A stretch of DNA of 64,000 nucleotides from JAJEAD01 sp965221555 (GTDB taxonomy: Bacteria; Pseudomonadota; Gammaproteobacteria; HK1): NCBI GenBank assembly GCA_965221555.1, contig OZ244895.1, forward strand, positions 3,658,001-3,722,000, read 5' to 3'. The position numbers were made by a program, and so were the translations under genes. This document shows, piece after piece, positions 17,116 through 25,804 of the stretch (its first letter is position 1; each line of letters begins with the position of its first letter). The notes beneath the pieces were generated by a model. The model was not told the origin of the DNA. It was given only the letters and a program-made list of their open reading frames with translations, and made no database searches.

Positions 17116-17991
17116 TCAGCCGGACACGGACGAGGAGGGGCGCATACGCATCAGCCCCTCTTGCGCGACCGAGGCGACCATGCGCCCGTCGCGGTCGAAG
17201 ATGCTGCCACGCGCGAACCCGCGCGCGCCACCCGCCGAAGGGCTGTCCAGGGCGTAGAGCAGCCACTCCTGGGCCCGAAAGGGCCGGTGGAACCACATCG
17301 CATGGTCGAGACTCGCGACCTGCATGCTCGGGTGGAGCACGTTCACCCCATGCGGGTGGGTGGCGGTATTGAGGAGCGAGAAGTCCGACATGTACGCCAG
17401 CATGCTCTGCTGCACGATGGTGTCGTCCGGCACCGGTCCGGTGGTTCGGAACCAGATGTTCTGCACGGCGGCGGAGCGGGCGGGGCCCGGCGCCCCGTCG
17501 GACGTCACCGGCCGCCACTCTATCGGCCGGTTGCGCATGATGTGGCTCCAGTACTCCTTGCGGAGGGTATCGTCCGTTCGCTTCATCAGCGTGGCGACGC
17601 TGTCGAGCGCCTCCGGACCCGGCACTTCGGGCATCGCATCCTGGTGATCGAGGCCGTCTTCCGCGATCTGGAAGGATGCCGCCATGTTGAGGATCTGAAG
17701 CCCGTGCTGGATCGCGATCACCCGGCGGGCGGTGAAACTCTTGCCGTCCCGGGCGCGGTCCACCTCGTAGAGGATCGGGACCTTCGGGTCACCCGCGCGC
17801 AGGAAGTACGCGTGAAAGGAGTGACAGCTACGGTTTTCGACGGTGCGGCTCGCCGCCGCGAGCGCCTGGCCGAGCACCTGGCCGCCGTAGACCCGACGCC
17901 AGCCGTCGTCGGGGCTGTGGCCCCGAAACAGGTTCACCTCGATCCGCTCCAGATCGAAGAGTCCGATCAGCTCCTTGACCCCGGCGCCCAT
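17116..17991 (-). CDS. tesB: Acyl-CoA thioesterase II
   Basis: A 291-residue double-hotdog thioesterase that hydrolyses acyl-CoA to free acid and CoA. The family start LIGLFDLERIEVNLFRG, the YGGQVLGQAL segment, the second-domain ASLDHAMWFHRPF with its aspartate and the terminal QEGLMR glutamine are all visible. Length matches E. coli TesB. It is the first gene of an operon with a Rieske oxygenase 44 bp downstream, an unusual partner that may release a CoA-bound product before or after oxidation. Confidence 0.94.
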   Translation of the reverse strand: MGAGVKELIGLFDLERIEVNLFRGHSPDDGWRRVYGGQVLGQALAAASRTVENRSCHSFHAYFLRAGDPKVPILYEVDRARDGKSFTARRVIAIQHGLQILNMAASFQIAEDGLDHQDAMPEVPGPEALDSVATLMKRTDDTLRKEYWSHIMRNRPIEWRPVTSDGAPGPARSAAVQNIWFRTTGPVPDDTIVQQSMLAYMSDFSLLNTATHPHGVNVLHPSMQVASLDHAMWFHRPFRAQEWLLYALDSPSAGGARGFARGSIFDRDGRMVASVAQEGLMRMRPSSSVSG

Positions 17992-18045
17992 GTCCGTCCT
18001 TCGTTACCGGAAACGTCCGAGGATCTTCCCCGTCTTCGCCGCGGA

Positions 18046-18121
18046 TGTCACGGCGCGCGCGCCTGGTTTTGAGGAGTTCGGCCCGCCCATGCGGCGACGG
18101 TTACGCTGTCACGGCGCGCGC
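18046..18121. repeat. 15-bp direct repeat pair upstream of tesB
   Basis: The sequence tgtcacggcgcgcgc occurs at 18046-18060 and again, perfectly, at 18107-18121, 61 bp apart, in the short interval upstream of tesB and downstream of a VOC gene. It may be a regulator site or simply a chance GC-rich duplication. Confidence 0.45.
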
Positions 18122-18200
18122 ATCAGGACCCGAGGCCACTTCAGGTTGGTGGGGGTGAGGTCAGGACGATCGCCGGCCCGGTTGGAGGGACTGGATGCGA

Positions 18201-18605
18201 TCAGGGGCCGCCTTGGGCCACGATCGCCGCCTCCACCTTGTGGCCGTCGGGATCGCGCAGGAAGCACCCGTAGTAACCCGGTCCGTAGTGAGGCCGGGGT
18301 CCGGGGGCTCCGTCGTCGGCTCCGCCCGCGTCCAGACCGGCGGAATGGAACGCGTCCACCGCTTCGCGCGACGGCGCAATGAAACAGAAGTGGGTGCCGT
18401 TACCCACCGAGGCCTGCCCTCCGTCGAGGGGACCTCCCACCCAGACCTCCGGAAACTGCTTGCCGTAGGCGACGGCGAAGGGAAACTCCACGACTCGGCG
18501 CGCGCCGAGGGGCGCCATCACCGCATCGTAGAAGCGGCATGCCACCTCAAGGTTTCCCGTACTGATCGACACGTGATGCAGGATGCTCGGGATGTCGTTC
18601 GCCAT
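18201..18605 (-). CDS. VOC (glyoxalase/bleomycin-resistance) family protein
   Basis: A 134-residue vicinal oxygen chelate protein with two beta-alpha-beta modules. It starts ILHHVSISTGNLEVACRFYD and carries the later metal-site-like segments GNGTHFCFIA and FLRDPDGHKVEAAIV. Such proteins are metal-dependent lyases, isomerases, dioxygenases or binding proteins; the sequence does not decide which. The gene stands alone between tesB and the toxin-antitoxin pair. Confidence 0.85.
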   Translation of the reverse strand: MANDIPSILHHVSISTGNLEVACRFYDAVMAPLGARRVVEFPFAVAYGKQFPEVWVGGPLDGGQASVGNGTHFCFIAPSREAVDAFHSAGLDAGGADDGAPGPRPHYGPGYYGCFLRDPDGHKVEAAIVAQGGP

Positions 18606-18776
18606 GCCGCGCCCTCACTTCGCCGCGAGCCCGGTGCCCGCGGCGCGTGATTGTAGCCGCAGACCTTCATCGCCTTCGCGACATCGACGATGCGCGACAT
18701 CCGTACTTCCATCCTGAGCGCAAGCTCACCGGCTTGGAGTCGTTCCCTCGCCACGTTTCGCTCCGGTGCCAGACCG

Positions 18777-19217
18777 TTACTGGCGCGAGTCGGCTCCGCC
18801 CGTGTCCGTCAGCACCGCCTCGATTGCGCGGGCGAATTCGACGAAATCGCCGAGTCGCTGCGTGGCAATGCTATGGACGATCTCCCAATCGAGCTCTCGA
18901 TAGGCGTGAACGGAAATGTTGCGGAATCCGACGGCGCGGCGCATGCGATCCGCCAGCTCCCCCGCCAGTGTCCCCTGCCGTTCGAGTGCCTCGAAGCTCC
19001 CGGCCATGGTGTCGGGTACCCGGCAGTCGCTGTCCGACACGAGATGCGCCGCGATGTCGACGCACGACTGCACCGCGCGCTCCAGGTTCAAGCAGATGAT
19101 GTCCTGCGCGTCGAGGCTGGAAGCAAGCTCCTCGACCGAAGCCGGCGTCCTGGCCCGAACCCGCGCGACGCAGTGGCGCAGCGACTCCAGCTTCGCAGCG
19201 ACGACGTCCCTATCCAT
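18777..19217 (-). CDS. hepT: HepT-like ribonuclease toxin (DUF86)
   Basis: A 146-residue helical protein with the HEPN-type active-site motif RNISVHAY (R-X4-6-H-X-Y) near 107. HepT toxins are tRNA- or mRNA-cleaving ribonucleases that are inactivated by AMPylation by their MntA partner. The gene overlaps the 3' end of the upstream nucleotidyltransferase by eight bases, which is the usual order and spacing. The catalytic motif looks intact, so the toxin is probably functional. Confidence 0.9.
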   Translation of the reverse strand: MDRDVVAAKLESLRHCVARVRARTPASVEELASSLDAQDIICLNLERAVQSCVDIAAHLVSDSDCRVPDTMAGSFEALERQGTLAGELADRMRRAVGFRNISVHAYRELDWEIVHSIATQRLGDFVEFARAIEAVLTDTGGADSRQ

Positions 19218-19611
19218 GCAGAAAACGCTTACGTCTCGCGGAGTGGATCATGCGCACGAGCGGCATCAGATCGGCATTCAGATACCACATCTTCGCCAGC
19301 AGGCGCGCGAGGACCCCCGAGTCACGCTTGACGATACGCTTCCCCCTGGTCAGCGCCTGCGTCAGCACAAGCGGTCCCGCGCAGTGCAGATCGACCAGAT
19401 CGACGGGTCGTCGCGCAACGTTCGCGATGGCATCGTGCAGCGCCAACCGGCGATGCGCTTCGAGCGGTCCCCGGCCCGCGACCGCCACGTCGATATCACT
19501 CGCCCCGGTCTGCCGATCTTCCGCGAATGACCCGAAGACACAGGCAAACTCGATGTCCGGCTGCCGAACGAGCAGCTCGCGGACCGAATTCAGAACTCCT
19601 GTGTCTTCCAC
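19210..19611 (-). CDS. mntA: MntA-like minimal nucleotidyltransferase antitoxin
   Basis: A 133-residue minimal nucleotidyltransferase. The signature GSFAEDRQTGASDIDVAV gives the GS(X)10-11DXD arrangement needed to transfer AMP. It should AMPylate the tyrosine of the HepT motif and thereby neutralise the toxin. It is first in the operon and overlaps hepT. No palindrome was identified upstream; the region from 19612 to 20112 holds a copy of the dispersed repeat. Confidence 0.9.
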   Translation of the reverse strand: MEDTGVLNSVRELLVRQPDIEFACVFGSFAEDRQTGASDIDVAVAGRGPLEAHRRLALHDAIANVARRPVDLVDLHCAGPLVLTQALTRGKRIVKRDSGVLARLLAKMWYLNADLMPLVRMIHSARRKRFLHG

Positions 19612-19791
19612 TGTCAGGCGCCCTTAAGCACGACTGGGAATGGTATCCCATTCCTCGAATGCGACGGGTCCGACGGAACCACGCGGGGGCATTTCACGCT
19701 GTACGAGGGTGAGTTGGCTCTGCAGTTGAGAAGATAGTTCAGGGCAATGGGTACGAGTGTCGTCCGGCCACCGACCGCAGAAGTGCCTCAG

Positions 19792-19962
19792 CCCGGATCT
19801 CTCACCGATTTCTCAACTCGCGGACGCCAACATACTCGCGCTAACAGGCCGTACTACCTCAAGCCTCTTCGACGTAGTGTCTGCTATGCCTTCAGCGTCT
19901 CTCGGTCAGTGCGCCCCGCTATCTCGGCGTCTAGGCGACCGAAAGCCGTTGAATAAGCGGGT
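19792..19962 (+). repeat. Dispersed intergenic repeat (copy B)
   Basis: A copy without the internal module. The left terminus cccggatctctcaccgattt (19792-19811) leads into the core gcggacgccaacatactcg (19820-19838) and the right half with gccttcagcgtctctcgg. The right terminus is poorly kept. It occupies the centre of the 501-bp interval between mntA and a methyltransferase gene; otherwise nothing is recognised in that interval. Confidence 0.8.
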
Positions 19963-20112
19963 TAACCTCGGTGCATCGCCCCCGCCCTTCATCCCCCGGA
20001 GAGGGGATGGGATGAGCGACAGGGGATATGAGCCTCCCTCGGGACGCCGGTTCGAGGCGATTGCACACCCGATCCCCTACACTGCGCGCCACTGGAGCCC
20101 CAACGAGCGAGC

Positions 20113-20907
20113 GTGATGGCGAGCCCCCACCGACACAACCGCTACAGCGACCGCAACATCCTCACCATGGAAAGCGTCTACGGAAAGGGCTTCCTTTCCC
20201 CGGGAGGCGCGGAAGAGGTCGCGGAGATCGTCGCTCCGCTCGGCATCGAAGGATCCGAAGTGCTGGATCTGGGCTGCGGGCTTGGCGGGGCGAGCATCGC
20301 ACTGGTGCGAGACCACGGCGCGGCGCACGTCACCGGAGTGGACATCGAGCCGGCGGTGCTCGCGCGGGCGCAGGCCCTCGTGTCTGAGTCCGGTCTCTCG
20401 GAGCGAATCACGCTGCGCGAAGTGGCGCCCGGACCCCTGCCTCTGGACGACGGGCGTTTCGACATCGTCTACGCGAGCGCCGTGACCTGCCACATCGAGG
20501 ATCTGCCTCCCTTCATCACCGAGTTGCGTCGTGTGCTGCGACCCGGCGGACATTTCACCGGTGGGGAGTGGTTCATCGGCCACAACACCGCCGCCTGTTC
20601 TCAGTGGGACGACATGCTGCGGACCCAGGGACTGAACTTCTACTTCGTAACCTGGGAGAGGTTCCGCGACGTGCTTCAGAAGGCCGGGTTTGAAGCCCCC
20701 GAGTTCAGAGACCGTAGTGAATCGGTCGCCGCTCTGTGCACCCGGATACTCGGACAGATCCGCGGCGAACTTCGCGCAAGCCTTACGTCCTCTCTCGGAC
20801 CGGCCGGCTACGAGGCATTCGAGAGCTGGGCGGTGTCCCGCAACATGGCGGTCTCGGAAGGAGGCGCTCTGTACCGGCACTTCCTCGCCCGCAATTCCCG
20901 ACCCTGA
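20113..20907 (+). CDS. SAM-dependent methyltransferase (class I)
   Basis: A protein of 264 residues from the GTG at 20113, or 263 from the adjacent ATG at 20116. Motif I VLDLGCGLGGASIALV, the acidic residue after VTGVDIEPA and post-motif DIVYASAVTCHIED define a Rossmann methyltransferase. The N-terminal segment YGKGFLSPGG resembles phosphoethanolamine or small-amine N-methyltransferases, so an osmolyte- or lipid-headgroup substrate is possible. It stands alone; no partner gene indicates its substrate. Confidence 0.8.
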   Translation: MMASPHRHNRYSDRNILTMESVYGKGFLSPGGAEEVAEIVAPLGIEGSEVLDLGCGLGGASIALVRDHGAAHVTGVDIEPAVLARAQALVSESGLSERITLREVAPGPLPLDDGRFDIVYASAVTCHIEDLPPFITELRRVLRPGGHFTGGEWFIGHNTAACSQWDDMLRTQGLNFYFVTWERFRDVLQKAGFEAPEFRDRSESVAALCTRILGQIRGELRASLTSSLGPAGYEAFESWAVSRNMAVSEGGALYRHFLARNSRP

Positions 20908-21293
20908 CCGTCGCGAAAGCCCGGTGGTTTAGACAATTAGGATTCTGCGGCGGTCAACGCCGTGAATCGTGTGGCTTTCAAACCATGCCCGCGGATGGCG
21001 GAAACCCGACTGATGGCATACGACTTGCAGGAGTCGGGGCCGTTCGGCGTCACCGCCGCTCAGTGGCCTGTCTGATTTCTTCGGGCCTCCGGCTATTGCA
21101 GAACGGCTCCGCGGTTGATGGGCTCCCGTGGTGTGAGACCGACGAGGCTCGAAAGAGGCCGAACCTCGATTTCGGGTCGGCACCAGGTGTCGATCGGTAC
21201 CGTTGCCTCAGCGCGGCTTCGTCACCACGCCGGACTCAGGCATTCGCCGCGAAACTCGTCGTCGAAGCTCCCCTGAATCGGGGAGCCAGGGGG
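20908..21293. other. Gene-free interval, 386 bp, with a short hairpin
   Basis: No gene recognised. Just beyond the end of the cyclo-ligase gene there is a 7-bp hairpin, gctcccc-tgaatc-ggggagc (21267-21286), that may serve as its terminator, although no T-run follows on the minus strand. Small reading frames inside the interval have no recognisable domain. Confidence 0.4.
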
Positions 21294-21869
21294 TCAGAAG
21301 CGCAGCGCCCCCTCTTCGGTGAAGATCCAGTCGAGGCGCTGGTCCTCCGCGCCCCGGGGAACCCGGTCGACCCGCTGGCCGGCGTAGGCCACTCCGAGCG
21401 CGAGGGTCCCGGGCGCTTGCGCGCGGCGCAGGGCGAGGGTCCGGTCGTAGAATCCGCCGCCGTAGCCCAGCCGGTAACCATCGTCGTCGAAGGCGAGCAG
21501 GGGCACCAGCAGGATGTCCGGCTCCAGTGTGTCGGCCTCCGGCGGCGGCGCCGCGATACCGAAGGCGCCGTCCACAAGAGCGTCGCCCAGCGCCCAGCGC
21601 CGAAACGAGAGGGGACGGCCGCGTCCGGTCACCACAGGAAGGCAGGTCGGACACCCTTGCGCGTGGGCGTGATGCAGAATCGGCAGTGGATCGAACTCCG
21701 CGCGCACCGGGAGGTATCCCGAAAACGTGCCACGCGCAGCGAGGCGGATATGCTCCCGGAAGTGGGCCAGCGCCGCGAGGGCCGCGCCCTCGGGCGCGTG
21801 GCGGTGAAGGCTCTCTCGGTGGGCCTCCGCGCGCCGTCGAAGCGCGCGCTTCTCGTCTGCCAGCGTCAC
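21294..21869 (-). CDS. 5-formyltetrahydrofolate cyclo-ligase
   Basis: A 191-residue enzyme converting 5-formyl-THF plus ATP to 5,10-methenyl-THF. The family pattern is clear: the basic start ADEKRALRRRAEAHRESL, the phosphate/ATP loop RLGYGGGFYDRTLA, and the terminal region PRGAEDQRLDWIFTEEG. The GTG start at 21869 overlaps the stop of the Rieske oxygenase by four bases (gtga), so translation is probably coupled. This places folate C1 salvage directly with a putative demethylating oxygenase, whose formaldehyde could enter the THF pool. Confidence 0.92.
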   Translation of the reverse strand: MTLADEKRALRRRAEAHRESLHRHAPEGAALAALAHFREHIRLAARGTFSGYLPVRAEFDPLPILHHAHAQGCPTCLPVVTGRGRPLSFRRWALGDALVDGAFGIAAPPPEADTLEPDILLVPLLAFDDDGYRLGYGGGFYDRTLALRRAQAPGTLALGVAYAGQRVDRVPRGAEDQRLDWIFTEEGALRF

Positions 21870-23104
21870 CGCGCCCCGGGTCGCCCGTCTGCGCTCCCCT
21901 CCCCCATTCGCAGCAGGTACCAGTCGATGAGCTGCCGGGTCGCCCACTCCATCGGCGCGTAGGGTCCGGGACGGTAGAAACGCGAGTTCACCCCCTGCTG
22001 GTTGTGCTCGATGATGCGCTTGTCGGCCTCGGTGGTGACGTGCCAGAGCCAGGTCAGGCGTTCGAGGTCGTAGTCCCGTCCCTCGACCGCATCGCTTCGC
22101 ACCAGCCACACGATCTCCATGCCGGTGTGATTCGCGTCATGGGGGGTGAAGCGGTAGATGACGCAGTGATCGCTGTAGACGAGCCAGTAGCAGAGCACGC
22201 CCATCTGCCCGTCGGAGGCCCCGCCGTCGAACTCGCGCATCGTCCCCAGCAGGGGTGCGAGCGGCCGGCCGTCCTCGCTGCCGGTGAGGTAACCTTCGAA
22301 GAGGGGATAGCGGCTGTAGTAGTAGAAGGGACCGTCGGGCTCGGCCAGCCAGTCGGGCGCCCTCACGATGCCGGCGTGGGTTCCCGCCCGCGCCGCCCGC
22401 TCGGCGAGCGCCTCCTTGAGCTCCGGATAGGTACCGGACGGCGCCTTGTTGGAATGCGAGCGCGCGAATTCCGGATGCGCGGGGGCGCAGTGGTAGCACT
22501 CCTCGAAGTTTTCCACCGCAAGCTTCCAGTTCGCCTCCACCGGGTATGAGCGCTGCGCCGCGACCCGGGTCTCGTGGAGCGCGAAGGGTGCGAGCAAGGC
22601 GTCGAGTTCGGCGCGCGCGGTGTCCAGCGGGGCCGGCCGTTCGGCGAAGTTCACGAACACCATGCCGTGAAACACCTCCAGCGCGAGCGGGTGAAGACGG
22701 TGGGCCGCGGTGTCGAACTCCGCCGGCATGCCGCGCGCCCGGGCGAGCGTGCCGTCGAGCTCGTAGGTCCAGCCGTGGTAGGGGCACACGAAACGTCGTG
22801 TCTTGCCACCGGCCTCGGAACAGATGCGCGAGCCGCGGTGCCGGCACACGTTGACCATCGCACGCAGCTCGCCCTCCGCGTCCCGCGCCACCAGCACCGA
22901 TTCGCCCGCGATGTCATAGGTGAGCCAGCAGCCGGGCTCCGGAATCTGGCTCACGTGGCCGACGTAGAGCCAGTCGCGCAGGAAGAGGCGCTCCACCTCC
23001 CGATCGAAGACCGCGGCATCGCGGTAGAAGGGCTGCTCCAGGGTGAGGCCCGGGCGCTGGCCCGCGGCGAGGATATCGATTGGATCCCGTTCGGAGAGGT
23101 TCAT
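21866..23104 (-). CDS. Rieske oxygenase of the betaine/choline/carnitine monooxygenase type
   Basis: A 412-residue Rieske oxygenase. Cluster ligands CRHRG and CPYHGW near 85-110 and the mononuclear-iron motif NFEECYHCAPAHPEF near 200 are complete. The NFEECYHC pattern and overall length resemble choline monooxygenase, glycine-betaine monooxygenase (GbcA) and related N-demethylases rather than aromatic dioxygenases. Expected chemistry: NAD(P)H-dependent N-demethylation or C-hydroxylation of a quaternary amine, with a reductase encoded elsewhere. ATG at 23104 is chosen because the earlier open frame is non-homologous. It overlaps the folate cyclo-ligase gene. Confidence 0.9.
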   Translation of the reverse strand: MNLSERDPIDILAAGQRPGLTLEQPFYRDAAVFDREVERLFLRDWLYVGHVSQIPEPGCWLTYDIAGESVLVARDAEGELRAMVNVCRHRGSRICSEAGGKTRRFVCPYHGWTYELDGTLARARGMPAEFDTAAHRLHPLALEVFHGMVFVNFAERPAPLDTARAELDALLAPFALHETRVAAQRSYPVEANWKLAVENFEECYHCAPAHPEFARSHSNKAPSGTYPELKEALAERAARAGTHAGIVRAPDWLAEPDGPFYYYSRYPLFEGYLTGSEDGRPLAPLLGTMREFDGGASDGQMGVLCYWLVYSDHCVIYRFTPHDANHTGMEIVWLVRSDAVEGRDYDLERLTWLWHVTTEADKRIIEHNQQGVNSRFYRPGPYAPMEWATRQLIDWYLLRMGEGSADGRPGAR

Positions 23105-23278
23105 GCGGTCAGGTCTCGGGTGCACGGGGACTGCCGGTCGGGAGGCGCCCGGCGCCGTGGCCCGCACCGGAAAGGAGCGCTGCCGAGCGGGCGGGCGATA
23201 AGCTGCGGCATCGCATCCCGGTGCGTTTCGATGGCCACCGCGGCGGCGACTTCCATCGCACCGGCGATGCGCGCGATG

Positions 23279-23917
23279 CTACACGGCGCTCTCCCAGACC
23301 TGGAAGCCCCGCCGCAGCGAACGCCCGCGAAGCTCGAAGCCCACCGCGCGGTAGAAGTCGACCGCCCGGTTGCGAGGATGGTCGCGGGTACGCGCGAGGC
23401 AACGACGATGCCCCGCCTGCCGCAGCCAGGCCCGGACGCGGGCAATCAGCGCACGCCCGCGGCCCCGGTGACGCATCCCCGGCGCGACGAAAACCAGAAT
23501 GATTTCCGGGGCGTCGACGACCCGCAACGCACCGCTCCCGCTCTGGTAGCGGTGCGCGCCCGGCGACGGAGAGAGCGCGCTCGCGAGCGCCCGCCGCCGC
23601 CCTGCCCCCGAAGCGCACATCAGAGCCCGAAGCAAGGGCGTCGAACTCCAGAGACGGCGGTTCAGGCTGCCCGGGGCGAGGCTCACCACGCACGCCGCGT
23701 CGATGGCGCCCCGGTCGTTGCGATGCACGAACGCGTGCTCGCGAGACGACTTCGCCACATAGCGGTAGAAGCTCTCCGCATAGGTATCGCCAAGCGCGGT
23801 GATCGCGGAAGCCGGCAGACAACCGCGGTGCAGCGCCGCGAGCCGCCGCCAATCCGCGGGTCCGAGCGGATCGGGTTCCGGCCGCCCCGGCGAGGTGTCA
23901 GCGCATGACGCTTCCAC
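23279..23917 (-). CDS. GNAT-family N-acetyltransferase
   Basis: An acetyltransferase of about 212 residues. The acetyl-CoA-binding signature RHRGRGRALIARVR near 145 and the final NRAVDFYRAVGFE are typical of GNAT proteins. The start is uncertain: the GTG at 23917 overlaps the 3' end of the SDR gene by 20 bases, and no other start lies between it and the conserved part. The acceptor substrate is unknown. It is probably co-transcribed with the SDR gene upstream. Confidence 0.78.
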   Translation of the reverse strand: MEASCADTSPGRPEPDPLGPADWRRLAALHRGCLPASAITALGDTYAESFYRYVAKSSREHAFVHRNDRGAIDAACVVSLAPGSLNRRLWSSTPLLRALMCASGAGRRRALASALSPSPGAHRYQSGSGALRVVDAPEIILVFVAPGMRHRGRGRALIARVRAWLRQAGHRRCLARTRDHPRNRAVDFYRAVGFELRGRSLRRGFQVWESAV

Positions 23918-24683
23918 CGCAGATCGAGAGTATCTGACCGGTGATGTGCCGCCCCGCGTCGCCCGCAAGAAACACCGCCATGTCCGCGACGGCCCCGGGC
24001 GAGACCGTGGTGTTCAGCACCCCCACCCCCATCCCTTCACGGTAGAGTGCGTCGAAGTCCTCTCCGGTCCGATCCGCCTCCGCCTCGAAGTAGCGCCTCG
24101 CCATCCGGGTCTCCACCCACGCGGGCGCGATCGCGTTGGAACGGATGCCGTATCGTCCGTAATCGGCCGCGGCCGCGCGCATCAGGCCGATTACCGCATG
24201 CTTGGATGCGGTGTACGCAACCCACTCCGCGTCCGGCTCGGTGGACGACGTCGAGCCGAGATAGAGAAGCGTCCCGCCCTCGTCCTGCTCGATCATCGCG
24301 GGCGCCAGGTATCGCGTTATCAGCATCGGTGCGGTGACGTGCACCGCGAAGTTGCGTTCCCACTGCGCGAGTTCCACCTCGCAGAGCCGGCCTGCCGCGA
24401 AAATGCCGGCATTGTTGACGGCGACGTCGATACCTCCGAGGCGCCGCAGCACGTCGGCGCACATCGTCTCCAGCGCCGGATAGTCGGTGAGCTCGGCGCC
24501 GACCGCGAACGCATCGCCGCCCCGCGCGCGGATCTCCTCGACCACCGGCTCCGCCCGGGCGGCGCTTCGGCCGTGGACCGCGACGCGCGCGCCTTCCGCC
24601 GCCATTGCCAGCGCGATCGCGCGCCCGATCCCGCTCGTCGCCCCGGTGACGAGGGCCCGCTTGCCGGCCAGCCGCGCGCTCAT
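23898..24683 (-). CDS. Short-chain dehydrogenase/reductase
   Basis: A 261-residue classical SDR. NAD(P)-binding TGATSGIGRA, the NNAG motif, catalytic Ser (LYLGSTSS), and YTASK are intact, and the C-terminus GQILSICGGSV matches FabG-like enzymes. ATG at 24683. It is divergent from the pyruvate/acetoin dehydrogenase operon across a 104-bp gap, so the two may share a control region. The residues after the first strand (VHGRSAARAE) suggest NADP rather than NAD. Confidence 0.92.
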   Translation of the reverse strand: MSARLAGKRALVTGATSGIGRAIALAMAAEGARVAVHGRSAARAEPVVEEIRARGGDAFAVGAELTDYPALETMCADVLRRLGGIDVAVNNAGIFAAGRLCEVELAQWERNFAVHVTAPMLITRYLAPAMIEQDEGGTLLYLGSTSSTEPDAEWVAYTASKHAVIGLMRAAAADYGRYGIRSNAIAPAWVETRMARRYFEAEADRTGEDFDALYREGMGVGVLNTTVSPGAVADMAVFLAGDAGRHITGQILSICGGSVMR

Positions 24684-24787
24684 GTCACGGCCCTGCCCGC
24701 CCGTTTCGCGGGCGACTTGCACCGGGCGGGGCGAAACTCGACGATAGCGGCCGCGTCCAAAGCGCGGACAGGCTCGAGGTGAGACTC

Positions 24788-25804
24788 GTGACGGCAAGTA
24801 CCGATATCGACAAGAGCACGCTTCTCTGGATGTACGAGACGATGGTCACCATCCGTCGTTTCGAAGAGCAGTGTAAACGCGAGGCGGACGCCGGCAAGCT
24901 CCGGGGAATGCACTCTTCGGTTGGACAGGAAGCGGTCCCCACCGGGATCTGCGCCCATCTGCGCACCGACGACTACGTTCTGGGAAACCACCGCAGCCAT
25001 CACCACTGCATCGCCAAGGGAGTGGGCCTCGACGAGATGATGGCGGAGCTGCTGGGGAAGGTAACGGGCACCAACCGCGGCAAGGGCGGCACCATGCACA
25101 TCGCCGACATCGGCAAGGGCATGCTCGGGGCAAACGGCGTGGTCGGCTCCAACATCCCGGTGACCACGGGCGCCGCGCTGAGCGCGAAGATGCGGGGCGA
25201 GGACACCGTGGCGGTGGTGTTCTTCGGCGATGGCGCCTCGGGCCAGGGCGCCCTGCACGAGTCGATGAACCTCGCCGGCATCTGGAAGCTTGGCGTTATC
25301 TTCGTGTGCGAGAACAACCGCTACGCGGAGTCCACCCCCTTCGAGTACGCGGTGGCGGGCGGCTCGATCGCCAAGCGTGCCGACGGCTACGGTTTCCCCG
25401 GGATCCGGGCGAACGGACAGGACGTGCTAGAGATGTACGAGGTGGCGGGCGAAGCGGTGCGCCGCGCCCGCGCCGGTGAGGGACCGACTCTCATCGAGGC
25501 GCAGACCTATCGCTACCTCGGGCACTTCGGTGCGGACAACCCGCTGCTCTACCGCAGTGAGGAGGAAGAGGCGCGCTTCCGTGAGAACGACTGCATCGCC
25601 GCCTTCACCCGCCATATTCTGGAGAGGGGCGTCGCAAGCGAGAGCGAGCTCGCCGCGATCGACGAGCGGGCGCTCGCGGCCGTCGCGGCGGCGAGCCGTT
25701 TTGCCGCCGAGAGCGCGTACCCGGAGCCCGAAGAGCTCTTTGCCGACGTGTACAACGACTACGACTCGGGCCGCTTCACGCGGCGCATCGAAGACCGCGC
25801 ATGA
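24788..25804 (+). CDS. Thiamine-pyrophosphate 2-oxoacid/acetoin dehydrogenase E1 alpha
   Basis: A 338-residue TPP-binding subunit. The TPP motif runs from GDGASGQGALHESMN to the NN of VCENNRYAEST, and HRSHHHCIAKG and RGKGGTMH are typical of pyruvate or acetoin dehydrogenase alpha chains. With the beta chain it decarboxylates the substrate and acylates E2. GTG at 24788 has a gaggtg upstream; an in-frame GTG at 24779 is possible. The stop lies inside a 10-bp direct repeat (atgattgcgc at 25800 and 25815). A 277-bp gap with no recognised gene precedes the beta-chain gene. Confidence 0.93.
   Translation: MTASTDIDKSTLLWMYETMVTIRRFEEQCKREADAGKLRGMHSSVGQEAVPTGICAHLRTDDYVLGNHRSHHHCIAKGVGLDEMMAELLGKVTGTNRGKGGTMHIADIGKGMLGANGVVGSNIPVTTGAALSAKMRGEDTVAVVFFGDGASGQGALHESMNLAGIWKLGVIFVCENNRYAESTPFEYAVAGGSIAKRADGYGFPGIRANGQDVLEMYEVAGEAVRRARAGEGPTLIEAQTYRYLGHFGADNPLLYRSEEEEARFRENDCIAAFTRHILERGVASESELAAIDERALAAVAAASRFAAESAYPEPEELFADVYNDYDSGRFTRRIEDRA

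Noticed and set aside
20929..21183. 84-codon minus-strand frame in the gap before the folate cyclo-ligase
   Set aside because: No recognisable domain and no ribosome-binding site; treated as non-coding.
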